From Bradyrhizobium sp. Ghvi (GTDB taxonomy: Bacteria > Pseudomonadota > Alphaproteobacteria > Rhizobiales > Xanthobacteraceae): a stretch of DNA of 64,000 bases. The position numbers were made by a program, and so were the translations under genes. The notes beneath the pieces were generated by a model. It was not told where the DNA came from, did not search any database, and was given only the letters and a program-made list of their open reading frames with translations. Below are positions 1 to 9,783 of this stretch, piece after piece (positions within the stretch are counted from its first letter, which is position 1; each line of letters begins with the position of its first letter). The DNA lies in contig NZ_FOVU01000004.1 of assembly GCF_900115265.1 (NCBI RefSeq), forward strand, positions 184,987-248,986, written 5' to 3'.

Positions 1-219
1 GTTGTGTTCTGCCTCATTATAGATCCGACGTCGCGGCCGTCGGCCTGAGCGTGCGTCTTCCTGGCCTCGAAGTAGTCGCATCGCATGCTTGCGATGAAAC
101 CCAGTGATGTCGACGAACTCATCTAATATTCGTGCCTTCTTCGCGCGATCCGAATGCCGATAACGCACGCCTGCCGCCGCCGTCAGTTCCTTCCGCCTTG
201 CCATGCTCAGCCGCCCCAT
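1..219 (-). CDS. Transposase/integrase, N-terminal part, runs off the left edge
   Basis: Reading the minus strand from 219 or 204 gives an open frame to base 1 with no stop. It contains the pattern RYRHSDRAKKARILDEFV followed by TGFHRKHAMRLL and a basic RRPRRRIY stretch. This matches, from memory, the start of a family of alphaproteobacterial insertion-sequence proteins with an N-terminal helix-turn-helix and a downstream DDE integrase domain. Only about 70 residues are visible, so the catalytic part lies outside the window. The ATG at 219 follows a GGGGGCGCAG stretch; the ATG at 204 is in the same frame. It marks the left end of the window as mobile or island DNA. Whether the full element is intact cannot be seen. 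Confidence 0.7.
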   Translation of the reverse strand, partial: MGRLSMARRKELTAAAGVRYRHSDRAKKARILDEFVDITGFHRKHAMRLLRGQEDARSGRRPRRRIYNEAEHN

Positions 220-528
220 CTGCGCCCCCGCTCGTCCCCGATTCAGGGGAGCAATTTACGTGAGGCAACGGCTCAGCATCCGGTAACAATTAAGGCGAGG
301 CAATGCGCCTTCCATCCTGATCGCCGCGCGACAATCAGACGTCTTCTCCACGAGCGGGCGCAGGCTGTCGCCGACCACGGTGGTTCCTCGGTTGCAGTAG
401 ATTAGGCCCTCATAGCAGAGCCTGCCGGCCTTAGCCGTGGCAGTGCGCAGGGATGCTTCACCTTTCCGCAGTTGCATCCTCGCGCGCGGGACCACCAGGT
501 GGAAAAAGCGTCCCGCATTCGGCAGATC
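220..528. other. Intergenic stretch next to the transposase, no gene supported
   Basis: Short open frames occur on both strands but none has a ribosome site or a recognisable motif. The stretch around 260-288 (GAGGCAACGGCTCAGC, then ATCCGGTAAC) lies directly upstream of the transposase start and is where the insertion-sequence end would be expected. The other end is outside the window, so the terminal repeat cannot be confirmed. Confidence 0.4.
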
Positions 529-2145
529 TTAGACGTACTGCACCAGTCTAAGATAATCGTCTGTCAGGACAGGTGAACGAATGGAACAAGCCGCATCTTC
601 GAGGAAGGTGGTCAGAGTCCGACTAGCCAGATTGCAGACTTCGACAGATTGACGTGCCGGCGCGCGAGTACGGAGAGTTGCTAGTTCGGAACTGACCAGG
701 TCGGCCGCTGCTGCGGCGCAATCTGAGCTAGAGAAGCAACCAGCAGACATGACAGCTTTTGCCAGTCCCAATGTGGTGAGCCAACCCGCATAGATCAGCA
801 CGGCACCGTCTGTCTCATTAAGCCCAGAAAGCTCCTCAATTGCTGCAGCATGAACTGATGCCGCTCCAACTGAACGAAAGAGATCGGCTATTTCGTCACG
901 TGTGGCTTTAGAGAGAAGGCAGCGGCCGAGATGTGATAGGAGCGCCTCAGTCGGACCTTCGAAGATGCGAAGGATGCGAGCGTCTCGATAGATTTTGGCT
1001 AAAGGCGCTCCCTCATCGTAACCACGACCACCTAACAGCTGGACGCATTGATCAGCGACAAGGCCGCACCACTCCGAGGACAAAACCTTCGTTGCCGACG
1101 CAAGGTGGACGTTTGGCGCGCCCTGCGCCGAAACAAGTCGGCAGGATGCAGCCAGCATCGCCTTCACGATTTCCCGCCGCAGCACCATCTGCCCAAATAA
1201 CTGCTCGATGTAGCTGTTCTCGATCATACGCAGTTTACCGAGCCGACGATGGCTTGCATAAGAAGCTGCGACCTGGATAGCTCGCTCAAGGGCTCCAAGA
1301 CCCATAGCAGCCACACCGACACGGCCGCGGTTCATGCTAGATGCCGCCGCACCCCAGCCGTCTTGATCGCGAGAGAGCACGTAAGAACGCGGCACCTCGA
1401 CATCCTGGAACTCCAGGGTATTCTGAATGATGCCACGTAGACCGAGTGTGCGATGCTCGTGCGTGACCTTGAGGCCTGGAGCTTGCCTGTTAACGAGTAC
1501 ACCAACGAGCCGACCTTTCGCATCCGGTCCCGACGCGCGCGCAAAGCAAACGATCCAGCGAGCCCAGTCAGCGAGGCCAATCCAGATCTTGCGGCCAGAG
1601 ATACGAACTATATCTTCGCGCAGGAGAGCGGAAGCCTCTATATGCCTCGGGGCCGAGCCGGCTGCAGGCTCCGTCAAAGCGAAAGCGCAGAGATCGCCGC
1701 GTGTTGCCCCCCAAATGATATGCTTTTGTTCGGGAATGTGCGGTGCCGCTTGGATGCAGGGCAAGGCGAGGAAGTTATGGATGACGAGGGTAGAGGCAGC
1801 GGAGACATCGAAGGATGCAGTGGCGGAGATGAGGTCGATGGCCTCCTGCAAGGGAAGAGCTAATCCGCCGTGCTCTCCTGGCGTGGTGAGCCCGAACAGT
1901 CCGTGCCTTGCCAATATGCTATGTAGGGTTGGAGGGAATGCTCGGCGGTCATCCGCGTCTGCAAAATTCAGCTGACTGAGGTCAGCGATCAAGCTGGAGT
2001 GTAGTGCAGCTGCACGGCCTTTGGCTGTGCGTTCCTGCGCCTCCGTGAATTGGGCGTAAACCTGAGTATACATGGCCATAAGGCCCATAATGAACCCGGT
2101 CGCGCTTTGTGCCAATTCATCCCCGGGGCTAGCTCGGTTACACAT
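529..2145 (-). CDS. Acyl-CoA dehydrogenase family protein
   Basis: Predicted FAD-dependent acyl-CoA dehydrogenase acting on an unknown acyl thioester. The order is right for the family: an N-terminal helical part with the LFGLTTPGEHGGL motif, a middle domain with AFALTEPAAGS, and a C-terminal domain with QLLGGRGYDEGAPLAKIYRDARI and then IFEGPTE, where the family's catalytic Glu usually sits. At 538 aa it is longer than the usual 380-400, with about 100 extra C-terminal residues (the ETDGAVLIYAGWLTTLG region), as in the long-chain subfamily. The start is uncertain: 2145 has no clear ribosome site, and in-frame ATGs at 2088, 2079 and 2073 are possible. Base composition looks less GC-rich than the rest, and a transposase lies beside it, so horizontal transfer is likely. 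Confidence 0.85.
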   Translation of the reverse strand: MCNRASPGDELAQSATGFIMGLMAMYTQVYAQFTEAQERTAKGRAAALHSSLIADLSQLNFADADDRRAFPPTLHSILARHGLFGLTTPGEHGGLALPLQEAIDLISATASFDVSAASTLVIHNFLALPCIQAAPHIPEQKHIIWGATRGDLCAFALTEPAAGSAPRHIEASALLREDIVRISGRKIWIGLADWARWIVCFARASGPDAKGRLVGVLVNRQAPGLKVTHEHRTLGLRGIIQNTLEFQDVEVPRSYVLSRDQDGWGAAASSMNRGRVGVAAMGLGALERAIQVAASYASHRRLGKLRMIENSYIEQLFGQMVLRREIVKAMLAASCRLVSAQGAPNVHLASATKVLSSEWCGLVADQCVQLLGGRGYDEGAPLAKIYRDARILRIFEGPTEALLSHLGRCLLSKATRDEIADLFRSVGAASVHAAAIEELSGLNETDGAVLIYAGWLTTLGLAKAVMSAGCFSSSDCAAAAADLVSSELATLRTRAPARQSVEVCNLASRTLTTFLEDAACSIRSPVLTDDYLRLVQYV

Positions 2146-2640
<495 letters not shown>

Positions 2641-2673
2641 AAAACAAAACCCTGGCATTCGTGCCAGGGTTTT
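2641..2673 (-). terminator. Rho-independent terminator of groESL
   Basis: A perfect 12-base inverted repeat, AAAACCCTGGCA then TTCG then TGCCAGGGTTTT, lies 31 bases past the groEL stop. Read on the minus strand it is a GC-rich stem with a CGAA loop followed by TTTTGTTTT. The symmetry would also let it stop plus-strand transcripts. Confidence 0.9.
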
Positions 2674-2704
2674 GCATGTCATCATCGACACATTGACAGC
2701 TGGA

Positions 2705-4393
<1,689 letters not shown>

Positions 4394-4708
4394 TTAAGCC
4401 GCCTTCTTCTTGGACTCGCTGACTTCGAGAACGCCCATCACGTCGCTCTCCTTCATGATCAGCAGATCCTGGCCGTCGATCTTGACCTCGGTGCCGGACC
4501 ACTTGCCGAACAGCACGCGGTCACCAACCTTCAGGTCGATCGGGACCAGCTTGCCGGCCTCGTCGCGGCCACCCGGGCCGACGGCGACGACTTCGCCCTG
4601 GGAGGGCTTTTCCTTGGCAGTGTCGGGAATGATGATGCCGCCAGCGGTCTTCTCTTCTGCGTCGATGCGCTTGACCACGACGCGGTCGTGAAGCGGACGG
4701 AATTTCAT
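4394..4708 (-). CDS. groES: Co-chaperonin GroES
   Basis: Lid of the GroEL folding chamber. The 104-residue protein shows [15 protein letters not shown], the mobile loop [18 protein letters not shown] at about 17-35, the roof-loop region [10 protein letters not shown] and [20 protein letters not shown]. The C-terminus carries a short extra lysine-rich tail (SESKKKAA). A strong AGGAGG lies 5 bases before the ATG. It is the first gene of the operon with groEL, and the regulatory sites at 4753-4822 lie directly upstream. Confidence 0.97.
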   Translation of the reverse strand: MKFRPLHDRVVVKRIDAEEKTAGGIIIPDTAKEKPSQGEVVAVGPGGRDEAGKLVPIDLKVGDRVLFGKWSGTEVKIDGQDLLIMKESDVMGVLEVSESKKKAA

Positions 4709-4752
4709 GCAGTCCTCCTAAGCATTTGCACGAGTTGAGGATTTCAACATTG

Positions 4753-4779
4753 TTAGCAATCTGCGCTCGCGAGTGCCAG
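4753..4779 (-). promoter_or_regulatory. CIRCE operator (HrcA binding site)
   Basis: TTAGCAATC, nine bases, GAGTGCCAG matches the CIRCE consensus TTAGCACTC-N9-GAGTGCTAA at 15 of 18 positions. It sits 45 bases upstream of the groES ATG, between the promoter and the start codon, which is the standard place for HrcA repression of chaperonin operons. Confidence 0.88.
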
Positions 4780-4793
4780 CGCAGGCGAAAGTG

Positions 4794-4822
4794 AAATAGG
4801 ACAGGATTTTTGCGGGAGCAAG
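4794..4822 (-). promoter_or_regulatory. RpoH (sigma-32)-like promoter of groESL
   Basis: On the minus strand CTTG (4822-4819) is followed after 18 bases by CCTATTT (4800-4794). This resembles the alphaproteobacterial heat-shock sigma factor pattern (CTTG, 17-18 bases, CCTAT-T) recalled from the literature. Transcription would begin just before the CIRCE at 4753-4779, so the operon may combine activation by RpoH and repression by HrcA. Confidence 0.6.
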
Positions 4823-4839
4823 GGTTTGTAGCAAAAAAA

Positions 4840-4866
4840 TCAGCACTCGGAAGCGCCGTCTGCCAA
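4840..4866. promoter_or_regulatory. Second CIRCE-like repeat, degenerate
   Basis: TCAGCACTC, nine bases, GTCTGCCAA matches the CIRCE consensus at 14 of 18 positions. It lies upstream of the RpoH-like promoter and exactly 87 bases from the main CIRCE. The left arm is near perfect; the right arm is weak. Confidence 0.35.
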
Positions 4867-4926
4867 TTTCGCCAGGGCATCGTTAACGGGGCTGAGAGGG
4901 CCTCCTCGTGGCCGTTGGGAGCCGTA

Positions 4927-4953
4927 TTAGCACGGGGTCGCCTCTGCTGCTAA
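4927..4953. promoter_or_regulatory. Third CIRCE-like repeat between groES and usg
   Basis: TTAGCACGG, nine bases, TGCTGCTAA matches CIRCE at 13 of 18 positions, and the outer TTAGCA/TGCTAA arms are perfect with exact CIRCE geometry. It lies another 87 bases further out, between the divergent groES and usg genes. Confidence 0.4.
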
Positions 4954-5044
4954 CGCATTGAATTTCAACAGCTTGTTAAACTTTTGGGCTTGAGATGCAT
5001 TGTCAGTTTGCGTCACATTTCTCTCATGTGAGCGCATCGTTTCC

Positions 5045-5076
5045 GGGTGGCTCCCGGGGCACCGATAAAGCCACCC
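5045..5076 (+). other. Stem-loop in the usg leader
   Basis: GGGTGGCT and AGCCACCC form an 8-base stem with a 16-base loop ending 18 bases before the usg ribosome site. There is no following T-run, so it is not an ordinary terminator. A leader structure is possible but its role is unknown. Confidence 0.3.
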
Positions 5077-5107
5077 CCTGTATGCGCTCCTGCAAAGGAG
5101 GTTTGGC

Positions 5108-5395
5108 ATGGGACTGCGCGTTGGGGGCGTTTCCGAGGACTTCCGGAAACAGATGCTGGGCTACGGGCTGACGACGGCCCAAATTCTCTACCGGATGCCG
5201 GATCATCGCTCGCTGCTCCAGACCTACGTCTGGCAGAACTACGACATGTTTCCGAAATTCCCGGCGCTGACCGACTTCCTCGCCTTCTGGCAGGAGAAGC
5301 TCGACGGCCCGCTGCATTCGGTGACGGTGGCGCACTCCAAGCTGATCAAGCCGGCCGAGCTCCGCGCCGTGGACGGCGTGTTCCGGCTGAATTGA
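5108..5395 (+). CDS. usg: Usg family protein
   Basis: Small 95-residue protein of the Usg-like family found in alphaproteobacteria; its biochemical role is not established. Recognised by DFRKQMLGYGLTTAQILYRMPDHRSLLQTYVWQNYD and the HSVTVAHSKLI region. It is soluble, with no signal peptide or membrane segment. The start is well fixed by AAAGGAGG at 5094-5101, six bases before the ATG. It is divergent from groES across a 399-base region that carries the chaperonin control sites, so the CIRCE-like repeat at 4927 could also affect it. Confidence 0.85.
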   Translation: MGLRVGGVSEDFRKQMLGYGLTTAQILYRMPDHRSLLQTYVWQNYDMFPKFPALTDFLAFWQEKLDGPLHSVTVAHSKLIKPAELRAVDGVFRLN

Positions 5396-5405
5396 CGCGA
5401 GATGT

Positions 5406-5496
5406 CGTAGGGCGGATAGCGAAGCATAATCCGCCGCCGTCTGTCTCTGCGGAAACGAAACTTGGTGGATTGCGCCTTCGGCTAATCCACCCTACG
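5406..5496. repeat. Intergenic palindromic repeat, GTAGGGYGG type
   Basis: An imperfect inverted repeat opening CGTAGGGCGGATAGCGAAGC and closing with GCCTTCGGCTAATCC then ACCCTACG. The same family recurs at 19328-19415. It sits between usg and the cupin gene. Confidence 0.75.
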
Positions 5497-5548
5497 GCAT
5501 CGCGTTTCCGTGCTAGCCTCTCGTCACAACAACATCGGGAGGCCGGCC

Positions 5549-6100
5549 ATGGCCAGGAAAGCCAACAAGAAACCAAAATCGCGCAGCGCAGCCCAGACCG
5601 CAGTCAAGAAGCGCAGCGGCGCCAAGTCGGCCGCGCGATCCTCGGCCCGCAAGGCGGTGAGGGCGAAGGCGCGCACCACGCCGGCAAAGTCATCGGCGAA
5701 GAAACCCGCACGCCCCAAGCAGCGCATCGCCATCAGCCATCACCGCGAGGAAGATTTTAGAGCCGACGGTCTGCGCGCCTACGCAAAGTACCGCGACCTC
5801 GGCATTGCCGATGCGACCCACGGCCTCGCGCAAGCGCACGTGATCCGCCTGCAGGGGCCCTGCAATCCCGCCGAAGTCTCGAAGCTGCACTTCCACGACG
5901 TCGACTTCCAAATGGTCTACGTGCTCAAGGGTTGGGTGAAGACCTACATGGATGGGCAGGGCGAAACCATGATGAGAGAAGGCAGCGCCTGGACCCAGCC
6001 GCCGAAGATCAAGCACATGATCCTGGATTATTCTGATGATGTGGAGCTGCTGGAGGTGATCCTGCCGGCGGAATTCAGGACGGTGGAGCTGAAGGCGTAG
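5549..6100 (+). CDS. Cupin protein with lysine/alanine-rich histone-like tail
   Basis: 183 residues in two parts. Residues 1-60 are made almost only of Lys, Arg, Ala, Ser and Pro (MARKANKKPKSRS, then AKKPARPKQR), like a bacterial histone-H1-type tail. The rest is a small cupin barrel: SKLHFHDVDFQMVYVLKGWV then DGQGETMMREGSAWTQPP and KHMILDYSDDVELLEVILPAE. Two His (HFH), a Glu/Asp and a later His could bind a metal. Cupins of this kind may be enzymes or ligand sensors; the function here is unknown. The ATG at 5549 with GGGAGG before it is preferred over an upstream GTG at 5510 that would overlap the repeat. It is a single gene between palindromic repeats. Confidence 0.75.
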   Translation: MARKANKKPKSRSAAQTAVKKRSGAKSAARSSARKAVRAKARTTPAKSSAKKPARPKQRIAISHHREEDFRADGLRAYAKYRDLGIADATHGLAQAHVIRLQGPCNPAEVSKLHFHDVDFQMVYVLKGWVKTYMDGQGETMMREGSAWTQPPKIKHMILDYSDDVELLEVILPAEFRTVELKA

Positions 6101-6109
6101 GTGCCACTT

Positions 6110-6189
6110 GTCGTTCCGGGGCGTTGCGAAGCATCGAACCCGGAACCTCGAGATTCCGGGTCTGGTCCTTCGGACCATCCCGGAATGAC
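6110..6189. repeat. Intergenic palindromic repeat, ATTCCGGGG type
   Basis: Opens GTCGTTCCGGGGCG and closes CCATCCCGGAATGAC, with an inner GGAACCTCGAGATTCC palindrome. The copies at 11608-11688, 15651-15729 and 28576-28677 share this core. Lies between the convergent cupin and nucleoside permease genes. Confidence 0.85.
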
Positions 6190-6199
6190 GGTTTCGCCG

Positions 6200-7450
6200 T
6201 TACGTCAACATCCCCACGATCGCCCCCATCAGGCACGTCGTCAGCGTGCCCGACACGATCGACTTCAGCCCTAGCGCGTTGATCTCCTCGCGCCGCTCCG
6301 GCGCCATGACGCCCAAGCCGCCGATCATGATGCCGAGGCTGGCGAAGTTGGCGAAACCGCACATCGCGTAGAGCATGATCAGCCGCGAACGCGCATCGAG
6401 TGTATCGGGCGGCAACTTCGAGAAGTCGACATAGGCGACGAGCTCGTTGAGCACGGTCTTGGTGCCCATCAGGCTACCCGCGGTGATCGCCTGGTCCCAG
6501 GGCAGGCCCATCAGCCAGCACACCGGCGCCATCACGAGGCCGAGCAGACGCTGCAAGGAGATCGCGGCGCCGCCGATGTTGGGCAACAGGCCGAGAATGG
6601 CGTTGACGAGATAGACCAGCGCCACCAGCACCAGGAGCATCGCGACGATATTGAGCAGCAGCTCGAGTCCCGCGCCCGTGCCCTTCACGATCGCGTCCAT
6701 CGTGCCGGAGACTTGCATCTCGGGATCTTCCAGCGCACCGCCGGTGCGCTTGTCGGAGGTCTCGGGGACCATGATCAGGCTGACGAGGATCGCCGCCGGC
6801 GCGCCCAGCACCGAGGCGATGACGAAATGTGCGGCCGCGTCGGTGATCAGCGGCGCAAGCAGCGTCGCATAGAGCACCAGCACGGTGCCGGCGATGCCGG
6901 CCATGCCGCCTGTCATCACCAGAAACAATTCGCTGCGCGACATCTGTGACAGATACGGCCGCACGAACAGCGGTGCTTCGACCATGCCGAGGAAAATATT
7001 GGCGGCGGTCGAGAGCCCGACCGCGCCGCCGACCCCCAACGTGCGCTCGAGCAGCCAGGCCATGCCGCGCACGACAGGCGGCAGCACGCGCCAATAGAAC
7101 AGCAGCGTCGTCAGCACGCTCATGACCAGCACGATCGGCAGCGCCTGAAACGCCAGGATGAAATCCGCGCCTGGCACCTTGAGCTCGAAGGGCAGGGGGC
7201 CGCCGCCGACATAGCCGAACACGAAGGAGGAGCCGGCGCGCGAAGCTGCGGAGATGGCGCCGACCGCGTCGTTGATGGCGCCGAAGCCATGCGCGACCAG
7301 AGGCACCTTCAGCAGCACGATCGCGGTGACGAAGGTGACGACGAGGCCGATCAGCGCCTGCCGCAGAGAAACCGCACGGCGATTCTCCGCGAGCGCGAAG
7401 GCGATCAGCAGCAATGCGAAAACGCCGAGTGTCGATTGCAGCCGCAGCAT
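6200..7450 (-). CDS. NupC-type concentrative nucleoside transporter
   Basis: Inner-membrane ion-coupled nucleoside uptake protein. The 416-residue chain is strongly hydrophobic with about ten membrane segments. Typical family regions are SFVFGYVGGGPLPF in the N-terminal half, the substrate-site segment GGAVGLSTAANIFLGMVEAPLFVRPYL near 165-190, and GTKTVLNELVAYVDFSKL then MCGFANFASLGIMIGGLG near the C-terminus. The ATG at 7450 follows GGGGA and removes a non-conserved 55-residue extension that an upstream start would add. It is divergent from the MFS gene at 7609. Which nucleosides it moves cannot be told. Confidence 0.92.
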   Translation of the reverse strand: MLRLQSTLGVFALLLIAFALAENRRAVSLRQALIGLVVTFVTAIVLLKVPLVAHGFGAINDAVGAISAASRAGSSFVFGYVGGGPLPFELKVPGADFILAFQALPIVLVMSVLTTLLFYWRVLPPVVRGMAWLLERTLGVGGAVGLSTAANIFLGMVEAPLFVRPYLSQMSRSELFLVMTGGMAGIAGTVLVLYATLLAPLITDAAAHFVIASVLGAPAAILVSLIMVPETSDKRTGGALEDPEMQVSGTMDAIVKGTGAGLELLLNIVAMLLVLVALVYLVNAILGLLPNIGGAAISLQRLLGLVMAPVCWLMGLPWDQAITAGSLMGTKTVLNELVAYVDFSKLPPDTLDARSRLIMLYAMCGFANFASLGIMIGGLGVMAPERREEINALGLKSIVSGTLTTCLMGAIVGMLT

Positions 7451-7608
7451 GATGTCCCCAAACCCCCAATGATTATGGTCGCACGTGCGTTGCAAACGCA
7501 ATGCCGGAGGCGTCCCGGCGGCGCGTGCTGTTGACATCCAGACCCGCGTCCGCCACGCGGGGCGCGTCGATATCATGGGCCGACCAGCCGAGCGTGACCG
7601 AAGAGGCG

Positions 7609-8847
7609 ATGTCAAATCAGCCAGTATCCGTTAGTCCGCCGGTCAGCGCCGGTGAGCTCCTCCGCCATCGGGCTTTCCTGTTCTTCCTGCTCTCGCGCAG
7701 CCTGTCGCGCTTTTCCAGCCAGATCGCGGCCGTGGCGATCGGTTGGCAGATCTACGACCTCACCGGCTCGGCTTTCGATCTCGGCATGGTCGGCCTCGTG
7801 CAATTTGCGCCCACCGCGTTGCTCGTGTTCGTCGCCGGCCACGCCGCCGACCGCTTCGAGCGCAAGCGCGTGGTGCAGCTTTGCCAGTTGGTGGAAGCGG
7901 CGACAGCGCTTTACCTCGCTGTGATCACCTGGTTCGGCGCGGTCGGCGAGGTGCATATCTTCGTCGCCACCTTCGTGCTCGGCATTGCCGGCGCCTTCGA
8001 GAGCCCGACCACCGCGGCGTTGTTGCCGCTGATCGCGCCGCAGGGCTCGCTCCAGCGCGCCACCGCCGTGTCAAGCGGCGCGGCGCAGGTCGCGACCATC
8101 ACGGGACCGGCCCTCGGCGGCTTTGCCTATGCGATCGCGCCGCATCTCGCCTACGCCGTGATGCTGCTGTTCTGGATACTCGGGATGATCCTGACCGGCT
8201 TCATCCAGCCGCGCCCGCAGGCGGTCGCCAAGGAGGGGACCGATGAGGACAACATCTTCGCCGGCGTCCGCTTCATCCGCCGGAGCCCGGCGATCCTCGG
8301 CACCATCTCGCTTGATCTGTTCGCGGTGCTGTTCGGCGGCGTCACCGCGCTCTTGCCGATCTACGCCCGCGATATTCTCCAGGCTGGCCCGGTCGGGCTC
8401 GGCGTGCTCCGCGCCGCGCCTGCGGTCGGCGCGCTCTTGATGACCATGGTGCTGGCGCGCCACGCCATCACGCGGCATGTCGGCCTGCGCATGTTCCAGG
8501 CGGTGATCGTGTTCGGGATCGCTACGATCGTATTCGCACTGTCGCATTGGATGTGGCTGTCGGTGCTGTCGCTCGCCGTGCTGGGCGCGGCCGACACGAT
8601 CAGCGTCGTGATCCGCTTCTCCCTGGTGCAGCTCGCAACGCCCGACGAGATGCGCGGCCGCGTCGGCGCGGTGAATTTCCTCTTCATCAACGCCTCGAAC
8701 CAGCTCGGCCAGTTCGAGAGCGGCCTGACGGCAGCCTTGTTCGGTGCCATGCCGGCGGCCGTGCTCGGCGGCGTCTGCACGGTGGCGGTGGCGCTGCTCT
8801 GGATGAAGCTGTTCCCCAGCCTGCGCCGGGTGGAGAGCCTGGAGTAG
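7609..8847 (+). CDS. MFS transporter (EntS/MFS_3 type)
   Basis: 412-residue twelve-helix major facilitator, inner membrane. The conserved loop after helix 2 reads GHAADRFERKRVVQLCQLVEA, and the C-terminal half has FSLVQLATPDEMRGRVGAVN, a sequence typical of the family that includes the enterobactin exporter EntS and macrolide exporters. The substrate is unknown. The ATG at 7609 with GAAGAGG before it is chosen over longer in-frame starts that lack conservation. It converges on the short-chain dehydrogenase gene across a palindromic repeat. Confidence 0.88.
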   Translation: MSNQPVSVSPPVSAGELLRHRAFLFFLLSRSLSRFSSQIAAVAIGWQIYDLTGSAFDLGMVGLVQFAPTALLVFVAGHAADRFERKRVVQLCQLVEAATALYLAVITWFGAVGEVHIFVATFVLGIAGAFESPTTAALLPLIAPQGSLQRATAVSSGAAQVATITGPALGGFAYAIAPHLAYAVMLLFWILGMILTGFIQPRPQAVAKEGTDEDNIFAGVRFIRRSPAILGTISLDLFAVLFGGVTALLPIYARDILQAGPVGLGVLRAAPAVGALLMTMVLARHAITRHVGLRMFQAVIVFGIATIVFALSHWMWLSVLSLAVLGAADTISVVIRFSLVQLATPDEMRGRVGAVNFLFINASNQLGQFESGLTAALFGAMPAAVLGGVCTVAVALLWMKLFPSLRRVESLE

Positions 8848-8855
8848 CGGTAGAT

Positions 8856-8993
8856 CTCGTGTCCCGGACAAGCTGCAACGCGTCAGCGTTGCGGCGCAGA
8901 GCCGGGACCCAGAGACCAAAAATGAGATCGCGGAGGCAGGGGCCCCGGCTCAGCAGCGCGTCATTTCATGCCGCGCTGCGTCCGGGGCACGAG
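8856..8993. repeat. Intergenic palindromic repeat, TCGTGTCCCGG type
   Basis: Opens TCTCGTGTCCCGGACAAG and closes GCGTCCGGGGCACGAG, with internal CAACGCGTCAGCGTTG and GGGGCCCCGG palindromes. It fills the gap between convergent genes. It is a different family from the ATTCCGGGG type. Confidence 0.7.
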
Positions 8994-8999
8994 CGCGGC

Positions 9000-9758
9000 T
9001 CAACCCCGTCCGACGAACGGCATCTTCGTCGCCATGACGGTCATCGTCAGCACGTTGGCATCGAGCGGCAGGCCGGCCATGTAGGCGACGGCGTCGCCGA
9101 CCGCTTTCGCGTCCATGCGCGGCTCGTGCTTGGTGGTGCCGTCGGGCTGCAGCACGCCGGGGCCGTTGACCATGCGGTCGGTCATCGGGGTCGCGGCATT
9201 GCCGATGTCGACCTGGCCGACCGCGATGTCGTACATGCGGCCGTCGAGGTTGCTCGCCTTGGTGAGGCCGGTAATGGCGTGCTTGGTCGAGGTGTAGGCC
9301 GCCGAGAACGGCCGCGGCGCATGCGCCGAGATCGAGCCGTTGTTGATGATACGGCCGCCGCGCGGGGTCTGGTCCTTCATGATGCGGAAAGCGTGCTGGG
9401 TGCACAGGAACGGGCCGGTGAGGTTGGTGTTCACCACCGCCTGCCACTGCTCGAGGCTGAGGTCCTCGAAGTTCACCGCTGGCGCGCCCATGCCGGCATT
9501 GTTGAAGAGCACATCCAACCGGCCATAGGTCGCCTTCACCTTGTCGAACAGTGCGGCGATGGAATCCGGCTTGGTCATGTCGGCGGTCACGCACAGGCTC
9601 TTGCCCGCGGGGCCGAGCTTCGCGGTCTCCTCGAGCATCTCCAGACGGCGGCCTGCAAGCACCACGGTGAAGCCGGTGTTCATCAACGCCAGTGCGGCGG
9701 CGCGCCCGACTCCGGTGCCGGCGCCCGTTACTATCGCGATCTTTTTCGCTTCACTCAT
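9000..9758 (-). CDS. Short-chain dehydrogenase/reductase (SDR)
   Basis: 252-residue NAD(P)-dependent oxidoreductase of the classical SDR family. Residues 11-18 read TGAGTGVG (nucleotide site), NNAG is at 86-89, and the catalytic set is Ser142 or Ser144, Tyr155 and Lys159 (YTSTK). The substrate is unknown. It starts 25 bases after the stop of the Anbu peptidase gene on the same strand, so it may be the last member of that operon. Nothing known ties SDR enzymes to Anbu, so the link is only positional. Confidence 0.9.
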   Translation of the reverse strand: MSEAKKIAIVTGAGTGVGRAAALALMNTGFTVVLAGRRLEMLEETAKLGPAGKSLCVTADMTKPDSIAALFDKVKATYGRLDVLFNNAGMGAPAVNFEDLSLEQWQAVVNTNLTGPFLCTQHAFRIMKDQTPRGGRIINNGSISAHAPRPFSAAYTSTKHAITGLTKASNLDGRMYDIAVGQVDIGNAATPMTDRMVNGPGVLQPDGTTKHEPRMDAKAVGDAVAYMAGLPLDANVLTMTVMATKMPFVGRG

Positions 9759-9783
9759 CGTTTCCTGCCTTTTCTTCGCGTTG

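Noticed and set aside
256..495. A 79-codon minus-strand frame near the left edge
   Set aside because: No ribosome site or recognisable motif; probably the non-coding end of an insertion sequence.
6200..7615. Longer start for the nucleoside permease at 7615
   Set aside because: The added 55 residues are Arg-rich and unlike the family; the ATG at 7450 has a ribosome site.
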